A stretch of 64,000 nt of DNA from Aestuariibaculum lutulentum (GCF_032926325.1 NZ_CP136709.1:1339501-1403500), one strand, 5' to 3'. Shown: positions 1-8,129, counted from the stretch's first letter. The notes: generated by a model not told the origin, from the sequence alone. A program made the numbers and translations.

Positions 1-641
1 AAAATAGGAATCAGTAATACGAACGTGAAAAAACTCGCAATAACATTTGCTAAGAAGATATAAATAACCTGAGGTTGACCGGCTTCATAGAAATGCAATA
101 TTTTAGGTAAAATGTCTTCTGATAATATTCCATTTGGTATAATCCACAAAAACAGAACATTTAAAATCGCAAATACAGAAATATTAAAAATCTTAATACC
201 CGTAAATTTTATGGGCTGATTTGTTACTCTCAAATAAGCAAATGGTATAACAACAATTGTATCAAAAAAAACAGTCCAGATTAATATTTTTACGTGCAAA
301 ATGCTTTCAAAACCAAAGATACTGGCAATGTTATCTGCAAAGAATAAAGCAACAACTAAAAATAAACATGTTGTTATTAAAAGGGATATAAAAGATGTAG
401 AGACAACCTTTCCTTTTTCCTTTTCCTTGCTAAAAAATCTAAAAAAAGCAGTCTCTAGTCCATAAGTAAGTATGGCATTTAAATAAGCTGCATATACATA
501 ATAGTCTGTGTTTATTGCATATTTTTCTGCACCAAACACATCTGTATGTAGGCGTACTAAAAAAATATTTATAGCCCTTGGCAGGATAGCTGCAATCCCG
601 TAAATAATGGTGTCTTTAAAAAATCTTTTTAATGTACCCAA
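1..641 (-). CDS. Polysaccharide/oligosaccharide flippase, N-terminal part (cut by window edge)
   Basis: The reading frame runs from a TTG at 641 to the left edge without a stop, giving about 213 residues; the C-terminal half lies outside. An in-frame TAA at 645-647 sits one codon upstream, so TTG is the first possible start and is preceded directly by AAGGA. The translation begins LGTLKRFFKDTIIYGIAAIL and has several hydrophobic helices with the typical N-terminal pattern of Wzx/MATE-type exporters (RAINIFLVRLHTD, then YGLETAFFRFFSKE). This family moves lipid-linked glycans across the inner membrane. It is separate from the large polysaccharide locus at 18-45 kb and has a second, unrelated-looking flippase there. 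Family assignment is fairly sure, the substrate unknown. Confidence 0.7.
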   Translation of the reverse strand, partial: MGTLKRFFKDTIIYGIAAILPRAINIFLVRLHTDVFGAEKYAINTDYYVYAAYLNAILTYGLETAFFRFFSKEKEKGKVVSTSFISLLITTCLFLVVALFFADNIASIFGFESILHVKILIWTVFFDTIVVIPFAYLRVTNQPIKFTGIKIFNISVFAILNVLFLWIIPNGILSEDILPKILHFYEAGQPQVIYIFLANVIASFFTFVLLIPI

Positions 642-723
642 TCCTTAAAATTTATGGCTAAAAATACGCTTTTACCCAACGCAAACCAAAGAAACCTGTT
701 TGAAGCTTAATTTGTTATAAATT

Positions 724-855
724 CTATTTACGTATCACTTTCGAATACTTAAAATACTGGTACTCATCATCTAGTTTATAACCAATCATACATTCATTTT
801 CTTTTAAAATGAAAGGTATTTTTTCTGTTAAAACAGGTAGCTTATTCCCATATTA
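724..855 (-). pseudogene. In-frame continuation of the small lipoprotein gene after a premature TAA
   Basis: After TAA at 853-855 the same frame reads on without further stops, beginning YGNKLPVLTEKIPFILKENE and ending KYSKVIRK before TAG at 724-726. The composition (mixed charged, aromatic and hydrophobic residues, wobble positions mostly A/T) looks like real coding sequence rather than intergenic DNA. This suggests a recent single-base nonsense change, for example from TTA, CAA or AAA. The alternative is chance: an open frame of 42 codons in AT-rich DNA is not very improbable, so confidence is moderate. Confidence 0.45.
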
Positions 856-1170
856 AGCAAAAGGTTTATCACTCATAATAAAATCTTCTTTTACCAACTC
901 TTTCTTTTGATAAACACCCGAATACAAAATATCATTTTGCTTACTTAAACTAATTTTTTTCCCATGAAAATACATATGGTCTAATGGAATAGAATTCAAT
1001 TTAACAACAACATATATTTCCCTATTTATAGAATCTAATTCTTTATAATAAACGGCTTCAATATCTAAAGGTTTCATTAATTCAGATTGCTTAGCTCCTG
1101 CACATTGATATAAACTTAAAGCTAATAGCATCGACATAATAGGGTATATTATATGTTTTAAAGCATTCAT
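853..1170 (-). CDS. Small lipoprotein, probably truncated by a nonsense codon
   Basis: The 105-residue product starts with a hydrophobic signal ending in a Cys near residue 23 (LALSLYQCAG), a weak lipobox, so it is probably a lipoprotein. The rest has alternating charged and beta-type sequence and matches no family I recognise. The frame stops at TAA 853-855, but the same frame continues for 42 more protein-like codons to TAG at 724-726. I therefore suspect that the intact protein was about 148 residues and that this copy carries a premature stop. It lies alone between the flippase and the PNGase F-like gene, all on the minus strand. Confidence 0.5.
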   Translation of the reverse strand: MNALKHIIYPIMSMLLALSLYQCAGAKQSELMKPLDIEAVYYKELDSINREIYVVVKLNSIPLDHMYFHGKKISLSKQNDILYSGVYQKKELVKEDFIMSDKPFA

Positions 1171-1260
1171 TTGATTTCAATTTTACTGTTATTTAAATAA
1201 GTATTTTCAAAATTGATGCCATAAACAAGCCTAATAACAATATGAGGCTTTTGAAATTTA

Positions 1261-2349
1261 CTATTCTTCCCCTTGAATATACGCCGTTAAAGGAATATAT
1301 CCTTTTTGATCTTTAAATTCGGCCTCTGGTACGTCCATTTTAAACTGATGTTTTCCAGTTTTCAAATCACCTAAATCATAAATTCTAATGGGAATTTTAT
1401 TCCCTGGGCACCAATTGTTCCAACGTGCCCAGTCTTCTGGTTTCTTAGTTTTTTTACCATATATACCGTTACTCTGTGTATTTAGAACACGATACTCTTC
1501 GCAGCTTTCACCACCCGGTGTATATTTAGCTATCTCTTCTCCGTCAAAATACACCACATGCTCACGACGAATGTATTCTTCACCTCCTTTATTAGCACCA
1601 TGATTTGAGGTTATAACATACAATCTAGCATTTTTTAATGGCCTGTCTAAAACAAACTCATTAAACTTAATCGTTTCCCCTTCAACATTGGTATGTTTAT
1701 AATTATCAAGCTTATCACGAGAATATAAGTGTACTAATTTGTCAACTTTGTTCGAATATGGCTTAGATGAAGAAATAAGCTTAATACTTCCTCCATAAAC
1801 ATCACCGCGACCTTCGCAACCTTCAACCTGTTTTTGTGCAGCATCCGGCGTGCCAAACAAATCAAACTGAATCCAGAAATCGTAGGTTTTTCGAAGTTCC
1901 TTATTGTTTAACAAGCGTCCTATGTTGTTTATTTCATACAAATAATCGACACTATTAGGCATCTTATTTTTATTCATAAAGGGAGTAACGAAACGTGCTA
2001 TTTCCTGTGATATAACCACATTTTTTTCGACATAAGGCTTTCCCTTTTTTACAAAATTAAGCGCAACGTGACCTAAACGGTCATAATTATCACATCTGGC
2101 ATGAAGGGTGACTTGAAGATTCAACCTGTCGCTAATGGCATTTAAATCGTCTTCAGTAAGTTGTTTTACATAGCTAGAATTCTTTAGTCTTATAACATAT
2201 TCATCAACTGGTTCATCAACCGTTTTTCCGTAGCCATTATAGAAAATAATTTGGTCGAAAATTTGCCGCTCTGTTGACTGACTTTCTTGTTGAGATGTTT
2301 TACATCCGAATGCTTGCAGACATAACAGGATGATTAATAGTTTTTTCAT
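1261..2349 (-). CDS. PNGase F-like secreted lipoprotein
   Basis: The 362-residue protein has a lipoprotein signal with Cys16 in a good lipobox (LQAFGCKTS). The C-terminal half carries features of the peptide-N-glycosidase F C-terminal domain: an SNHGANKGGEEY segment followed by HVVYFDGEE, then a WNNWCPG stretch and a final IPLTAYIQGEE strand. PNGase F of flavobacteria removes N-linked glycans from proteins, and this domain is a jelly roll shared with copper monooxygenases. Whether the N-terminal part retains the catalytic residues is unclear to me, so a deglycosylating function is inferred only. The protein would be anchored in the outer or inner membrane. ATG start chosen because the signal begins there. 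Confidence 0.6.
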   Translation of the reverse strand: MKKLLIILLCLQAFGCKTSQQESQSTERQIFDQIIFYNGYGKTVDEPVDEYVIRLKNSSYVKQLTEDDLNAISDRLNLQVTLHARCDNYDRLGHVALNFVKKGKPYVEKNVVISQEIARFVTPFMNKNKMPNSVDYLYEINNIGRLLNNKELRKTYDFWIQFDLFGTPDAAQKQVEGCEGRGDVYGGSIKLISSSKPYSNKVDKLVHLYSRDKLDNYKHTNVEGETIKFNEFVLDRPLKNARLYVITSNHGANKGGEEYIRREHVVYFDGEEIAKYTPGGESCEEYRVLNTQSNGIYGKKTKKPEDWARWNNWCPGNKIPIRIYDLGDLKTGKHQFKMDVPEAEFKDQKGYIPLTAYIQGEE

Positions 2350-2537
2350 TGATTGAGTTTTAATATTCCCGAAAATTATGAAAACCTTAAGCCTTCCTAA
2401 AGCTTTTAATATAGTTTTAGCACTTTACTCGATAATCGAGATTTAAAAAATGCTCCGAGATATACATCGAAATCAAACTTTATTCCCTTAAATTCCTCGT
2501 GGTCTTGTCCCCTACCAAGATAATTTATTAGCGCATA

Positions 2538-2568
2538 AAAAAACCTCTCAAAATTTGAGAGGTTTTAA
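2538..2568. terminator. Bidirectional intrinsic terminator after the ATP synthase genes
   Basis: A hairpin with arms CCTCTCAAA and TTTGAGAGG is flanked by an A-run on the left and TTTT on the right, so it can act in both directions. It lies 32 bases beyond the atpG stop codon, the expected end of the minus-strand atp operon. Confidence 0.8.
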
Positions 2569-2600
2569 ATATTATGATTTTAAGAAATCTAAATCGAAAC

Positions 2601-3461
2601 TTAGCTATTTAAAGCCTCGGCTCCACCAACGATCTCAAGGATTTCATTGGTAATAGCAGCCTGACGTGCTTTGTTGTAAGTTAATTTAAGCTGATCTCTT
2701 AATTCTTTAGCATTATCTGTTGCTTTGTGCATAGCCGTCATACGGGCACCGTGCTCAGAAGCATAAGAATCTCTAATACCTTTATACAGTTGCGTTTTTA
2801 ATGACTTAGGAATTAATGCTTCAACGATTTCAACTTTCGAAGGTTCGAAAATATAATCTAAGTTTACATTCGCTTCAGTTGAAACTGGAACGATTGGTAA
2901 AAACTGCTCAGTCATTACTTCCTGAGTCGCAGCATTTTTAAATTTGTTGTATACGATTTCAATTTTATCGAACTCCCCGGCAACAAACTTATCCATTAAC
3001 ATTTGGGCTACTTCAGCAACATTATCAAAAGTTAAGTCATCAAAGATTGCACTCTTATTAGCAATAATTTTATTGGTCTTCTTAAAAGCGTCATTTGCTT
3101 TTTTACCAATAACTAAATAAGATACTTCCTGATTAGCATACGTCTCAGTAGTTAATCTATTTACAGCCTTAATGATGTTAGAATTAAATGCCCCACATAA
3201 ACCTCTGTTTGAAGTAATAGCTACAATAAGTACTTTGTTTACCTCACGTTGTGTAGAGTATTTGCTTCCTGTATTTTCGTCTAAAGTTGCACTTAAGCTT
3301 TGTAGAAGCTCAGTTAACTTATCTGCATAAGGACGCATTGCTGTAATAGCATCTTGTGCCTTCTTTAACTTTGCAGCAGATACCATTTTCATGGCACTGG
3401 TAATCTGCATCGTTGAAGATACCGATGTTATTCTGTTACGTATTTCTTTTAAATTCGCCAT
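2601..3461 (-). CDS. atpG: F-type ATP synthase gamma subunit
   Basis: This 286-residue protein is the central rotor shaft that couples proton flow through the membrane ring to ATP synthesis in F1. The conserved N-terminal helix (ANLKEIRNRITSVSSTMQIT, then AMKMVSAAKL), the central TSNRGLCGAFN and the C-terminal coiled-coil helix with YNKARQAAITNEILEIVGGA are all present, and the length is normal. It is the last gene of the atpB-E-F-H-A-G cluster, 45 bases after atpA, with a stable hairpin in that gap and a terminator beyond the gene. Confidence 0.97.
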   Translation of the reverse strand: MANLKEIRNRITSVSSTMQITSAMKMVSAAKLKKAQDAITAMRPYADKLTELLQSLSATLDENTGSKYSTQREVNKVLIVAITSNRGLCGAFNSNIIKAVNRLTTETYANQEVSYLVIGKKANDAFKKTNKIIANKSAIFDDLTFDNVAEVAQMLMDKFVAGEFDKIEIVYNKFKNAATQEVMTEQFLPIVPVSTEANVNLDYIFEPSKVEIVEALIPKSLKTQLYKGIRDSYASEHGARMTAMHKATDNAKELRDQLKLTYNKARQAAITNEILEIVGGAEALNS

Positions 3462-3480
3462 ATTTTAAAATATGAAATAA

Positions 3481-3503
3481 GACTCCTGCCGAAGCAGGAA
3501 TAT
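3481..3503 (-). promoter_or_regulatory. Intercistronic hairpin with UUCG loop between atpA and atpG
   Basis: Read on the minus strand the gap contains TTCCTGC-TTCG-GCAGGAG: a six to seven base-pair stem closed by C(UUCG)G, one of the most stable RNA tetraloops. There is no following T-run, so it is more likely an mRNA stability or processing element, or a copy of a short dispersed palindrome, than a terminator. Confidence 0.5.
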
Positions 3504-3506
3504 TAA

Positions 3507-5087
3507 TTATGCTCTATATTTTCCTGATAATTCTTTTGCTACAGTAGCTAATGTATCTGTAACTTCATCAGTTAATTTACCTGCTTTTAAAGTCGCTAAT
3601 ACATCGCTGTGTTTTGCTCTTAAGAATTCTAAGTAATCTCTTTCGAATTCTTTTACTTTTTCTACAGGAACGTCTTTTAATAAGTTTTTAGAACCAGCGT
3701 AGATAATTGCAACCTGATCTTCAACAGTAAATGGATCGTTTTGAGCTTGCTTTAAGATCTCAACGTTACGCTTACCTTTCTCAATTACGTTTAAAGTAAC
3801 AGCATCTAAATCTGAACCGAATTTCGCGAATGCTTCTAACTCACGGAATTGAGCCTGGTCTAATTTTAAAGTACCAGATACTTTTTTCATTGATTTAATC
3901 TGTGCGTTACCACCAACACGAGATACAGAAATACCTACGTTAATTGCAGGACGTACACCAGAGTTAAATAAATCACCATCTAAGAAAATCTGTCCGTCTG
4001 TAATAGAAATTACGTTTGTTGGAATATAAGCCGATACGTCACCTGCTTGAGTTTCAATGATTGGTAAAGCTGTTAACGAACCACCACCTTTTACAACAGA
4101 TTTTAATGAATCTGGTAAGTCGTTCATTCCTTTTGCGATCTCATCATCGTTGATGATTTTAGCAGAACGCTCTAATAAACGAGAGTGTAAGTAGAAAACG
4201 TCTCCAGGGTACGCCTCACGTCCTGGTGGACGACGTAATAATAAAGATACCTCACGGTAAGCAACTGCTTGTTTCGATAAATCATCGAATACGATTAAAG
4301 CAGGACGACCAGTATCTCTAAAGTACTCACCAATTGCAGCACCCGCCATAGGAGCGTAAACCTGCATTGGAGCTGGATCTGAAGCATTAGCAGCTACGAT
4401 AGTTGTATAAGCTAAAGCACCTTTCTCTTCTAATGTTTTAGCTATGTTTGCTACAGTTGAAGCTTTTTGTCCAACAGCAACATATATACAGTATACTGGG
4501 TTCCCAGCATCGTAAAATTCTTTTTGATTTAAGATAGCATCGATACAAACGGTAGTTTTACCAGTTTGACGGTCTCCAATTACCAACTCACGTTGTCCTC
4601 TACCAACAGGGATCATCGCGTCGATAGACTTGATACCAGTTTGTAATGGCTCAGTTACAGGCTCACGGAAAACAACACCTGGAGCTTTACGCTCTAAAGG
4701 CATTTGGTAAGTTTGTCCTGCAATAGCACCTTTACCATCGATAGGGTTACCTAAAGTATCAACAACACGACCAACAATACCTTCTCCTACATTAATAGAA
4801 GCAATACGTCCTGTACGTTTTACTGTAGAACCTTCTTTTACTTCTTTAGAAGGACCTAATAATACCACACCTACGTTATCTTCTTCAAGGTTTAATACGA
4901 TACCCTCTAATCCTCCTTCAAACTCTACTAACTCACCGTATTGTGCATTAGAAAGTCCGTAAGCACGTGCAATACCATCACCTACAGTTAATACTGTTCC
5001 TACTTCGTCTAATGAAGCTCCTGCTTCAAAACCTGAAAGTTGTTGTTTTAAGATTGCTGATATCTCAGCTGGTTTAACTTCTGCCAT
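3507..5087 (-). CDS. atpA: F-type ATP synthase alpha subunit
   Basis: The 526-residue protein is the non-catalytic nucleotide-binding subunit of the F1 hexamer. Walker A is GDRQTGKT at residues 171-178, followed by the arm LIVFDDLSKQAVAYREVSLL and the signature PAINVGISVSRVGG that supplies the conserved arginine contacting the catalytic beta site. Length and order of domains (N-terminal beta barrel, nucleotide domain, C-terminal helical bundle) are normal. Its usual neighbours atpH and atpG flank it. The partner beta subunit gene atpD is not in the window. Confidence 0.98.
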   Translation of the reverse strand: MAEVKPAEISAILKQQLSGFEAGASLDEVGTVLTVGDGIARAYGLSNAQYGELVEFEGGLEGIVLNLEEDNVGVVLLGPSKEVKEGSTVKRTGRIASINVGEGIVGRVVDTLGNPIDGKGAIAGQTYQMPLERKAPGVVFREPVTEPLQTGIKSIDAMIPVGRGQRELVIGDRQTGKTTVCIDAILNQKEFYDAGNPVYCIYVAVGQKASTVANIAKTLEEKGALAYTTIVAANASDPAPMQVYAPMAGAAIGEYFRDTGRPALIVFDDLSKQAVAYREVSLLLRRPPGREAYPGDVFYLHSRLLERSAKIINDDEIAKGMNDLPDSLKSVVKGGGSLTALPIIETQAGDVSAYIPTNVISITDGQIFLDGDLFNSGVRPAINVGISVSRVGGNAQIKSMKKVSGTLKLDQAQFRELEAFAKFGSDLDAVTLNVIEKGKRNVEILKQAQNDPFTVEDQVAIIYAGSKNLLKDVPVEKVKEFERDYLEFLRAKHSDVLATLKAGKLTDEVTDTLATVAKELSGKYRA

Positions 5088-5116
5088 CTTATTGTTTATT
5101 TAAGATAAAACTATCT

Positions 5117-5653
5117 TTAGTTTAATGTAAATTCTCTTTTTAACTTGTTTAATTTGTTAGCGATACTTGCATCATACTGCACATCGCCAACACGTAATAC
5201 GAAACCTCCTAAGATGTTTTCGTCTACAATGTTTTGAACTTCTACTTCTTTTCCTGTAAGTTCTTTAACCTTAGCTAATACCTTAGCATTTAATTCTGCT
5301 GTTAATGGCACTGCGGTAGTTACTTTAGCTATTTGAGTTCCTTTTAACTGGTCGAATAACACACTGTATTGTTTTGCTACTTCGCCAATTAAAGCAATTC
5401 TTTTGTTGCTAATTAAAGTGTCTACTAAATTTCCAGTTAATTCGTTAGTGTTTTTAAACACTTCTTCGATTACTGATTTTTTAATAGATGATCTTACGAT
5501 AGGATTTTGAAGCACACCGTTTAATTCTTTACTTTCTGCAATGGTGTTAGCAATTAAAGTCATATCAGCATTAACAGCCTCGGCTGCATTTTTATCTGAT
5601 GCTAAACTTAAAACCGCTTTTGCGTAACGTATTGCTGCTCTTTCTCCTGCCAT
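5117..5653 (-). CDS. atpH: F-type ATP synthase delta subunit
   Basis: The 178-residue protein links F1 to the peripheral stalk. It has the N-terminal helical bundle of the family (AAIRYAKAVLSLA, LNGVLQNPIVRSSIKKSVIE) and the C-terminal signature around LGGFVLRVGDVQYDASIANK. Seven bases separate it from atpF upstream and 29 from atpA downstream, fitting a single transcript. Confidence 0.95.
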   Translation of the reverse strand: MAGERAAIRYAKAVLSLASDKNAAEAVNADMTLIANTIAESKELNGVLQNPIVRSSIKKSVIEEVFKNTNELTGNLVDTLISNKRIALIGEVAKQYSVLFDQLKGTQIAKVTTAVPLTAELNAKVLAKVKELTGKEVEVQNIVDENILGGFVLRVGDVQYDASIANKLNKLKREFTLN

Positions 5654-5660
5654 AGTAATA

Positions 5661-6161
5661 TTAACTTAATGTAGCTTCTCCAATTAAAGAATCTACTAAT
5701 TTTTGTTGTTTACTATTATCTGAAAGTTCGTCGCGTAACACTTTCTCAGCGATTTCGATAGATAAACCAGCAACGTGACTTTTCAATTCTGCAATAGCAG
5801 CTTTCTTTTCGCTTTCGATAGCAGCGTGCGCTTGCTCGATAATTGTGTTTGCTTGTGTCTCAGCTTCAGTTTTTGCAGCTTCAATCATTTTATCCTTCAT
5901 CTCACGTGCTTCTTTAAGCATCGCTTCTCTTTCTGCTCTAGCCTCGTTTAATAATTTCTTATTATCTGCTTGAAGATTTTGCATTTCTAATCTTGCTTTT
6001 TCAGCTGAATCTAATGCATCTTTAATCCCGTCTTCACGAGTTTGTAACGACTCTAAAATAGGTTTCCAAGCAAATTTTCTCATTAATACAATTAAGATTA
6101 ATAAGATGATGGCTTGCATAAAAAACAATCCTGGTGAAAAATCATTTAATAACTGATCCAT
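5661..6161 (-). CDS. atpF: F-type ATP synthase subunit b
   Basis: The 166-residue protein has one N-terminal membrane helix (roughly residues 10-27, LFFMQAIILLILIVLMRKF) followed by a long Ala/Glu/Lys-rich coiled coil, the peripheral stalk that holds F1 against rotation. The length is standard. A 108-base gap containing a strong hairpin separates it from atpE, which is transcribed just before it. Confidence 0.95.
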   Translation of the reverse strand: MDQLLNDFSPGLFFMQAIILLILIVLMRKFAWKPILESLQTREDGIKDALDSAEKARLEMQNLQADNKKLLNEARAEREAMLKEAREMKDKMIEAAKTEAETQANTIIEQAHAAIESEKKAAIAELKSHVAGLSIEIAEKVLRDELSDNSKQQKLVDSLIGEATLS

Positions 6162-6214
6162 ATGTAACTATATAATAAGTTTTACTTCTGTGTTTTGTTT
6201 AATTTTTTAAAAAC

Positions 6215-6244
6215 AGCTTCTGCAACCAACCGTTGCAGAATGCT
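6215..6244 (-). promoter_or_regulatory. Strong hairpin between atpE and atpF (possible attenuator or mRNA stabiliser)
   Basis: The arms TTCTGCAAC (6218-6226) and GTTGCAGAA (6232-6240) pair perfectly around a five-base loop, and AGC/GCT extend the stem beyond one bulged base. In the minus-strand transcript a short U-run (GTTTTT) follows. The position immediately after atpE, whose product is needed in about ten copies per enzyme, suggests partial termination or 3'-end protection raising atpE expression; this role is inferred. Confidence 0.6.
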
Positions 6245-6269
6245 ATTTCTATTTTGTTTCTTTTAGGAA

Positions 6270-6458
6270 TTATTTTCCTAAGATTAATGCACCGAATGCT
6301 AAACCTTCTAATAAAGCTCCGATGATAATCATTGCTGTTTGGATTTTTCCAGCAGCTTCTGGTTGACGAGCGATAGCTTCCATAGCGCTACCACCAATTT
6401 TACCTAAACCTAATCCAGCTCCGATTACGATTAATCCTGCTCCAATTAAATTGTACAT
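6270..6458 (-). CDS. atpE: F-type ATP synthase subunit c
   Basis: This 62-residue hairpin of two membrane helices forms the rotating c-ring. The polar loop carries ARQPEA (Arg31-Gln-Pro), and the proton-binding carboxylate is Glu51 in GALLEGLAFGAL. No Na+-binding signature is obvious: the first helix is very glycine-rich (GAGLIVIGAGLGLGKIGG), so it is probably proton-driven. Start ATG is 38 bases after atpB. Confidence 0.96.
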   Translation of the reverse strand: MYNLIGAGLIVIGAGLGLGKIGGSAMEAIARQPEAAGKIQTAMIIIGALLEGLAFGALILGK

Positions 6459-6496
6459 ACTAATTGATTTTAAATATTAATTAAACAAATTCTTAA

Positions 6497-7621
6497 TTAG
6501 TGATGGTCGTGTTCTTCAACAGCCATTCCTATAAATAACGATGATAACATCGTGAAAATAAACGCTTGTAAAAAGGCTACCAGAATTTCGATAACCGAGA
6601 TAAATAATGCTAGTGCTAATGAAACACCTGTTGATGCTACCGGACCAAAGGCTTCTTTCATTGTAATAACTAATGCTATTAAGCTCATAACCACAAAGTG
6701 TCCTGCAGTCATGTTAGCAAATAAACGCACTAACAGAGAGAATGGCTTAATTAATACAAAACCAATTAATTCTATTACTGCTAAGATAGGTCTTAAGATG
6801 TAAGGTACTCCTGGCATCCATAAGGTGTGCCCCCAGAAATCTTTACTTCCGCTAAATAAATAGATAACAACAGTAAAAATTGCTAAACAGAAGGTTACTG
6901 CAATCTGACCTGTTACGTTAAATCCAAGTGGCGTTAAACCTAATAAGTTTAAGATCCAAATAAAGAAGAATACAGTTAATAAGAACGACATGAACTTTCT
7001 GTATTTTTTCTCACCAATATTCGGACGTGCAATTTCGTCACGCACATAAATTACTAAAGGCTCTAAAGCACGACCAAAACCAGTTGGAATTGCTCCTTTT
7101 TTGTATCCTTTAGCTAAAGCTCCAAATCCTAAAATCATTAAAAGCCCTGCTAATAACATACCGAATACACTTTTAGTAATAGAGAAGTCTAATACTTTGT
7201 GTGCATTTTCAGCGTGGTGGTGATCGTCAAAAACAACTTCATCTGCTCCAGCTTCTAATTCGTATATTTTACTGTGAATCTTTGTTAACTTAACACCACC
7301 CTTTTCTACAACAACGTGACCGTTATCGTCGTGGTGAAATTCTGAAGACATAAATGTTCTTAAACCTTCACTAGTCCATACAATAACAGGTAACGGGAAA
7401 CTTACGTGAGTTCCTGTTTCGTTATTAGTATATAAATGAAAATCGTGAGAATCTTTTAAGTGATGTGCAATGTATTCTTTAATCTCTTCTGGAGTATCAA
7501 TTTTATTTCCTCCTTCATGATGCTGATTATCATGCTCTCCTTCGTTTGCAAAGGCAAAAACCGAAGTCATCATTAAAACTAAAATTGCAATAAATTTGAT
7601 AGATTTTTTTGCTACCATCAT
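6497..7621 (-). CDS. atpB: F-type ATP synthase subunit a with N-terminal signal and His-rich extension
   Basis: Subunit a forms the proton half-channels beside the c-ring; the essential arginine is in LLVRLFANMTAGHF, and the last two helices are typical. The N-terminus is extended by about 150 residues: a signal peptide ending near VFAFA, a His-rich stretch (GEHDNQHHEGG) and a periplasmic-looking domain, an arrangement common in Flavobacteriia. I place the start at the tandem ATGs at 7621/7618. An upstream in-frame start at 7675 would lie above the -7 element of the promoter at 7663-7692 and is rejected. First gene of the atp operon. Confidence 0.93.
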   Translation of the reverse strand: MMVAKKSIKFIAILVLMMTSVFAFANEGEHDNQHHEGGNKIDTPEEIKEYIAHHLKDSHDFHLYTNNETGTHVSFPLPVIVWTSEGLRTFMSSEFHHDDNGHVVVEKGGVKLTKIHSKIYELEAGADEVVFDDHHHAENAHKVLDFSITKSVFGMLLAGLLMILGFGALAKGYKKGAIPTGFGRALEPLVIYVRDEIARPNIGEKKYRKFMSFLLTVFFFIWILNLLGLTPLGFNVTGQIAVTFCLAIFTVVIYLFSGSKDFWGHTLWMPGVPYILRPILAVIELIGFVLIKPFSLLVRLFANMTAGHFVVMSLIALVITMKEAFGPVASTGVSLALALFISVIEILVAFLQAFIFTMLSSLFIGMAVEEHDHH

Positions 7622-7662
7622 ATTTTCTAAACTAATGAAATTACGCTCTCTAAAATTTTGTG

Positions 7663-7692
7663 CAAATGTACACAATAATTTAAAAACCCAAA
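7663..7692 (-). promoter_or_regulatory. Bacteroidota-type promoter for the atp operon
   Basis: On the minus strand TTTG (7692-7689) is followed after 18 bases by TACATTTG (7670-7663), matching the Bacteroidota sigma consensus TTG...TAnnTTTG with correct spacing. Transcription would begin about 7656, leaving a leader of some 35 bases before the atpB ATG. Confidence 0.7.
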
Positions 7693-7757
7693 CCCTTTTT
7701 TTAGTTAGTTTTTTTTATGATGCTGAATTATCAAATTTTAGCTAAATTTTTCTTTAA

Positions 7758-8129
7758 CTATTTGCTGTTTAGCAACTTTCCTACAGCAATAGCTTCGGTG
7801 GTTAAAAACAAGAATAATGGCAGCACTAAAGCGTAGCGTTCTGCCTGAGTTAAACTGTCATTTTCGAACACGGCATTTTTAAAAATCAACAAGAACAAAC
7901 CTATTTTTAAAAACATAAATGCCAAATAAGCATAACCCGCATTATTAGGCATAATGCTACAAATACCCTCAATACTCGCATACACTATTAAAGATGCAAT
8001 AGCGTGAAATAAATACACCTGCCATAATGGAAATGATAGCGGCTGAGAAATAAATTGCTGATGTATGGTTAAAGCAATTGCAAAAAGTAAAACTACAACT
8101 AGTGTGAAAACCAGTATTCTTTTAATCAT
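7758..8129 (-). CDS. Small four-helix membrane protein (DUF6168-like)
   Basis: The 123-residue protein consists almost entirely of four hydrophobic helices (starting IKRILVFTLVVVLLFAIALT; LYHAIAS-like second helix; LAFMFLKIGLFLLIF; YALVLPLFLFLTTEAIAV). It overlaps the end of the AtpZ gene by eight bases and lies just before the atp promoter, as in other Flavobacteriaceae. It occupies the place of an AtpI-type assembly helper and may serve the same role, but I know no experimental evidence. Family name given from memory with moderate certainty. Confidence 0.65.
   Translation of the reverse strand: MIKRILVFTLVVVLLFAIALTIHQQFISQPLSFPLWQVYLFHAIASLIVYASIEGICSIMPNNAGYAYLAFMFLKIGLFLLIFKNAVFENDSLTQAERYALVLPLFLFLTTEAIAVGKLLNSK

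Noticed and set aside
1388..1603. Plus-strand open frame inside the PNGase F-like gene
   Set aside because: It is antisense to a protein with a good signal peptide and domain motifs, and its own translation has no recognisable features.
7622..7675. Longer N-terminus for atpB starting at 7675
   Set aside because: It would start upstream of the -7 promoter element, and the extra residues are not of signal-peptide type.
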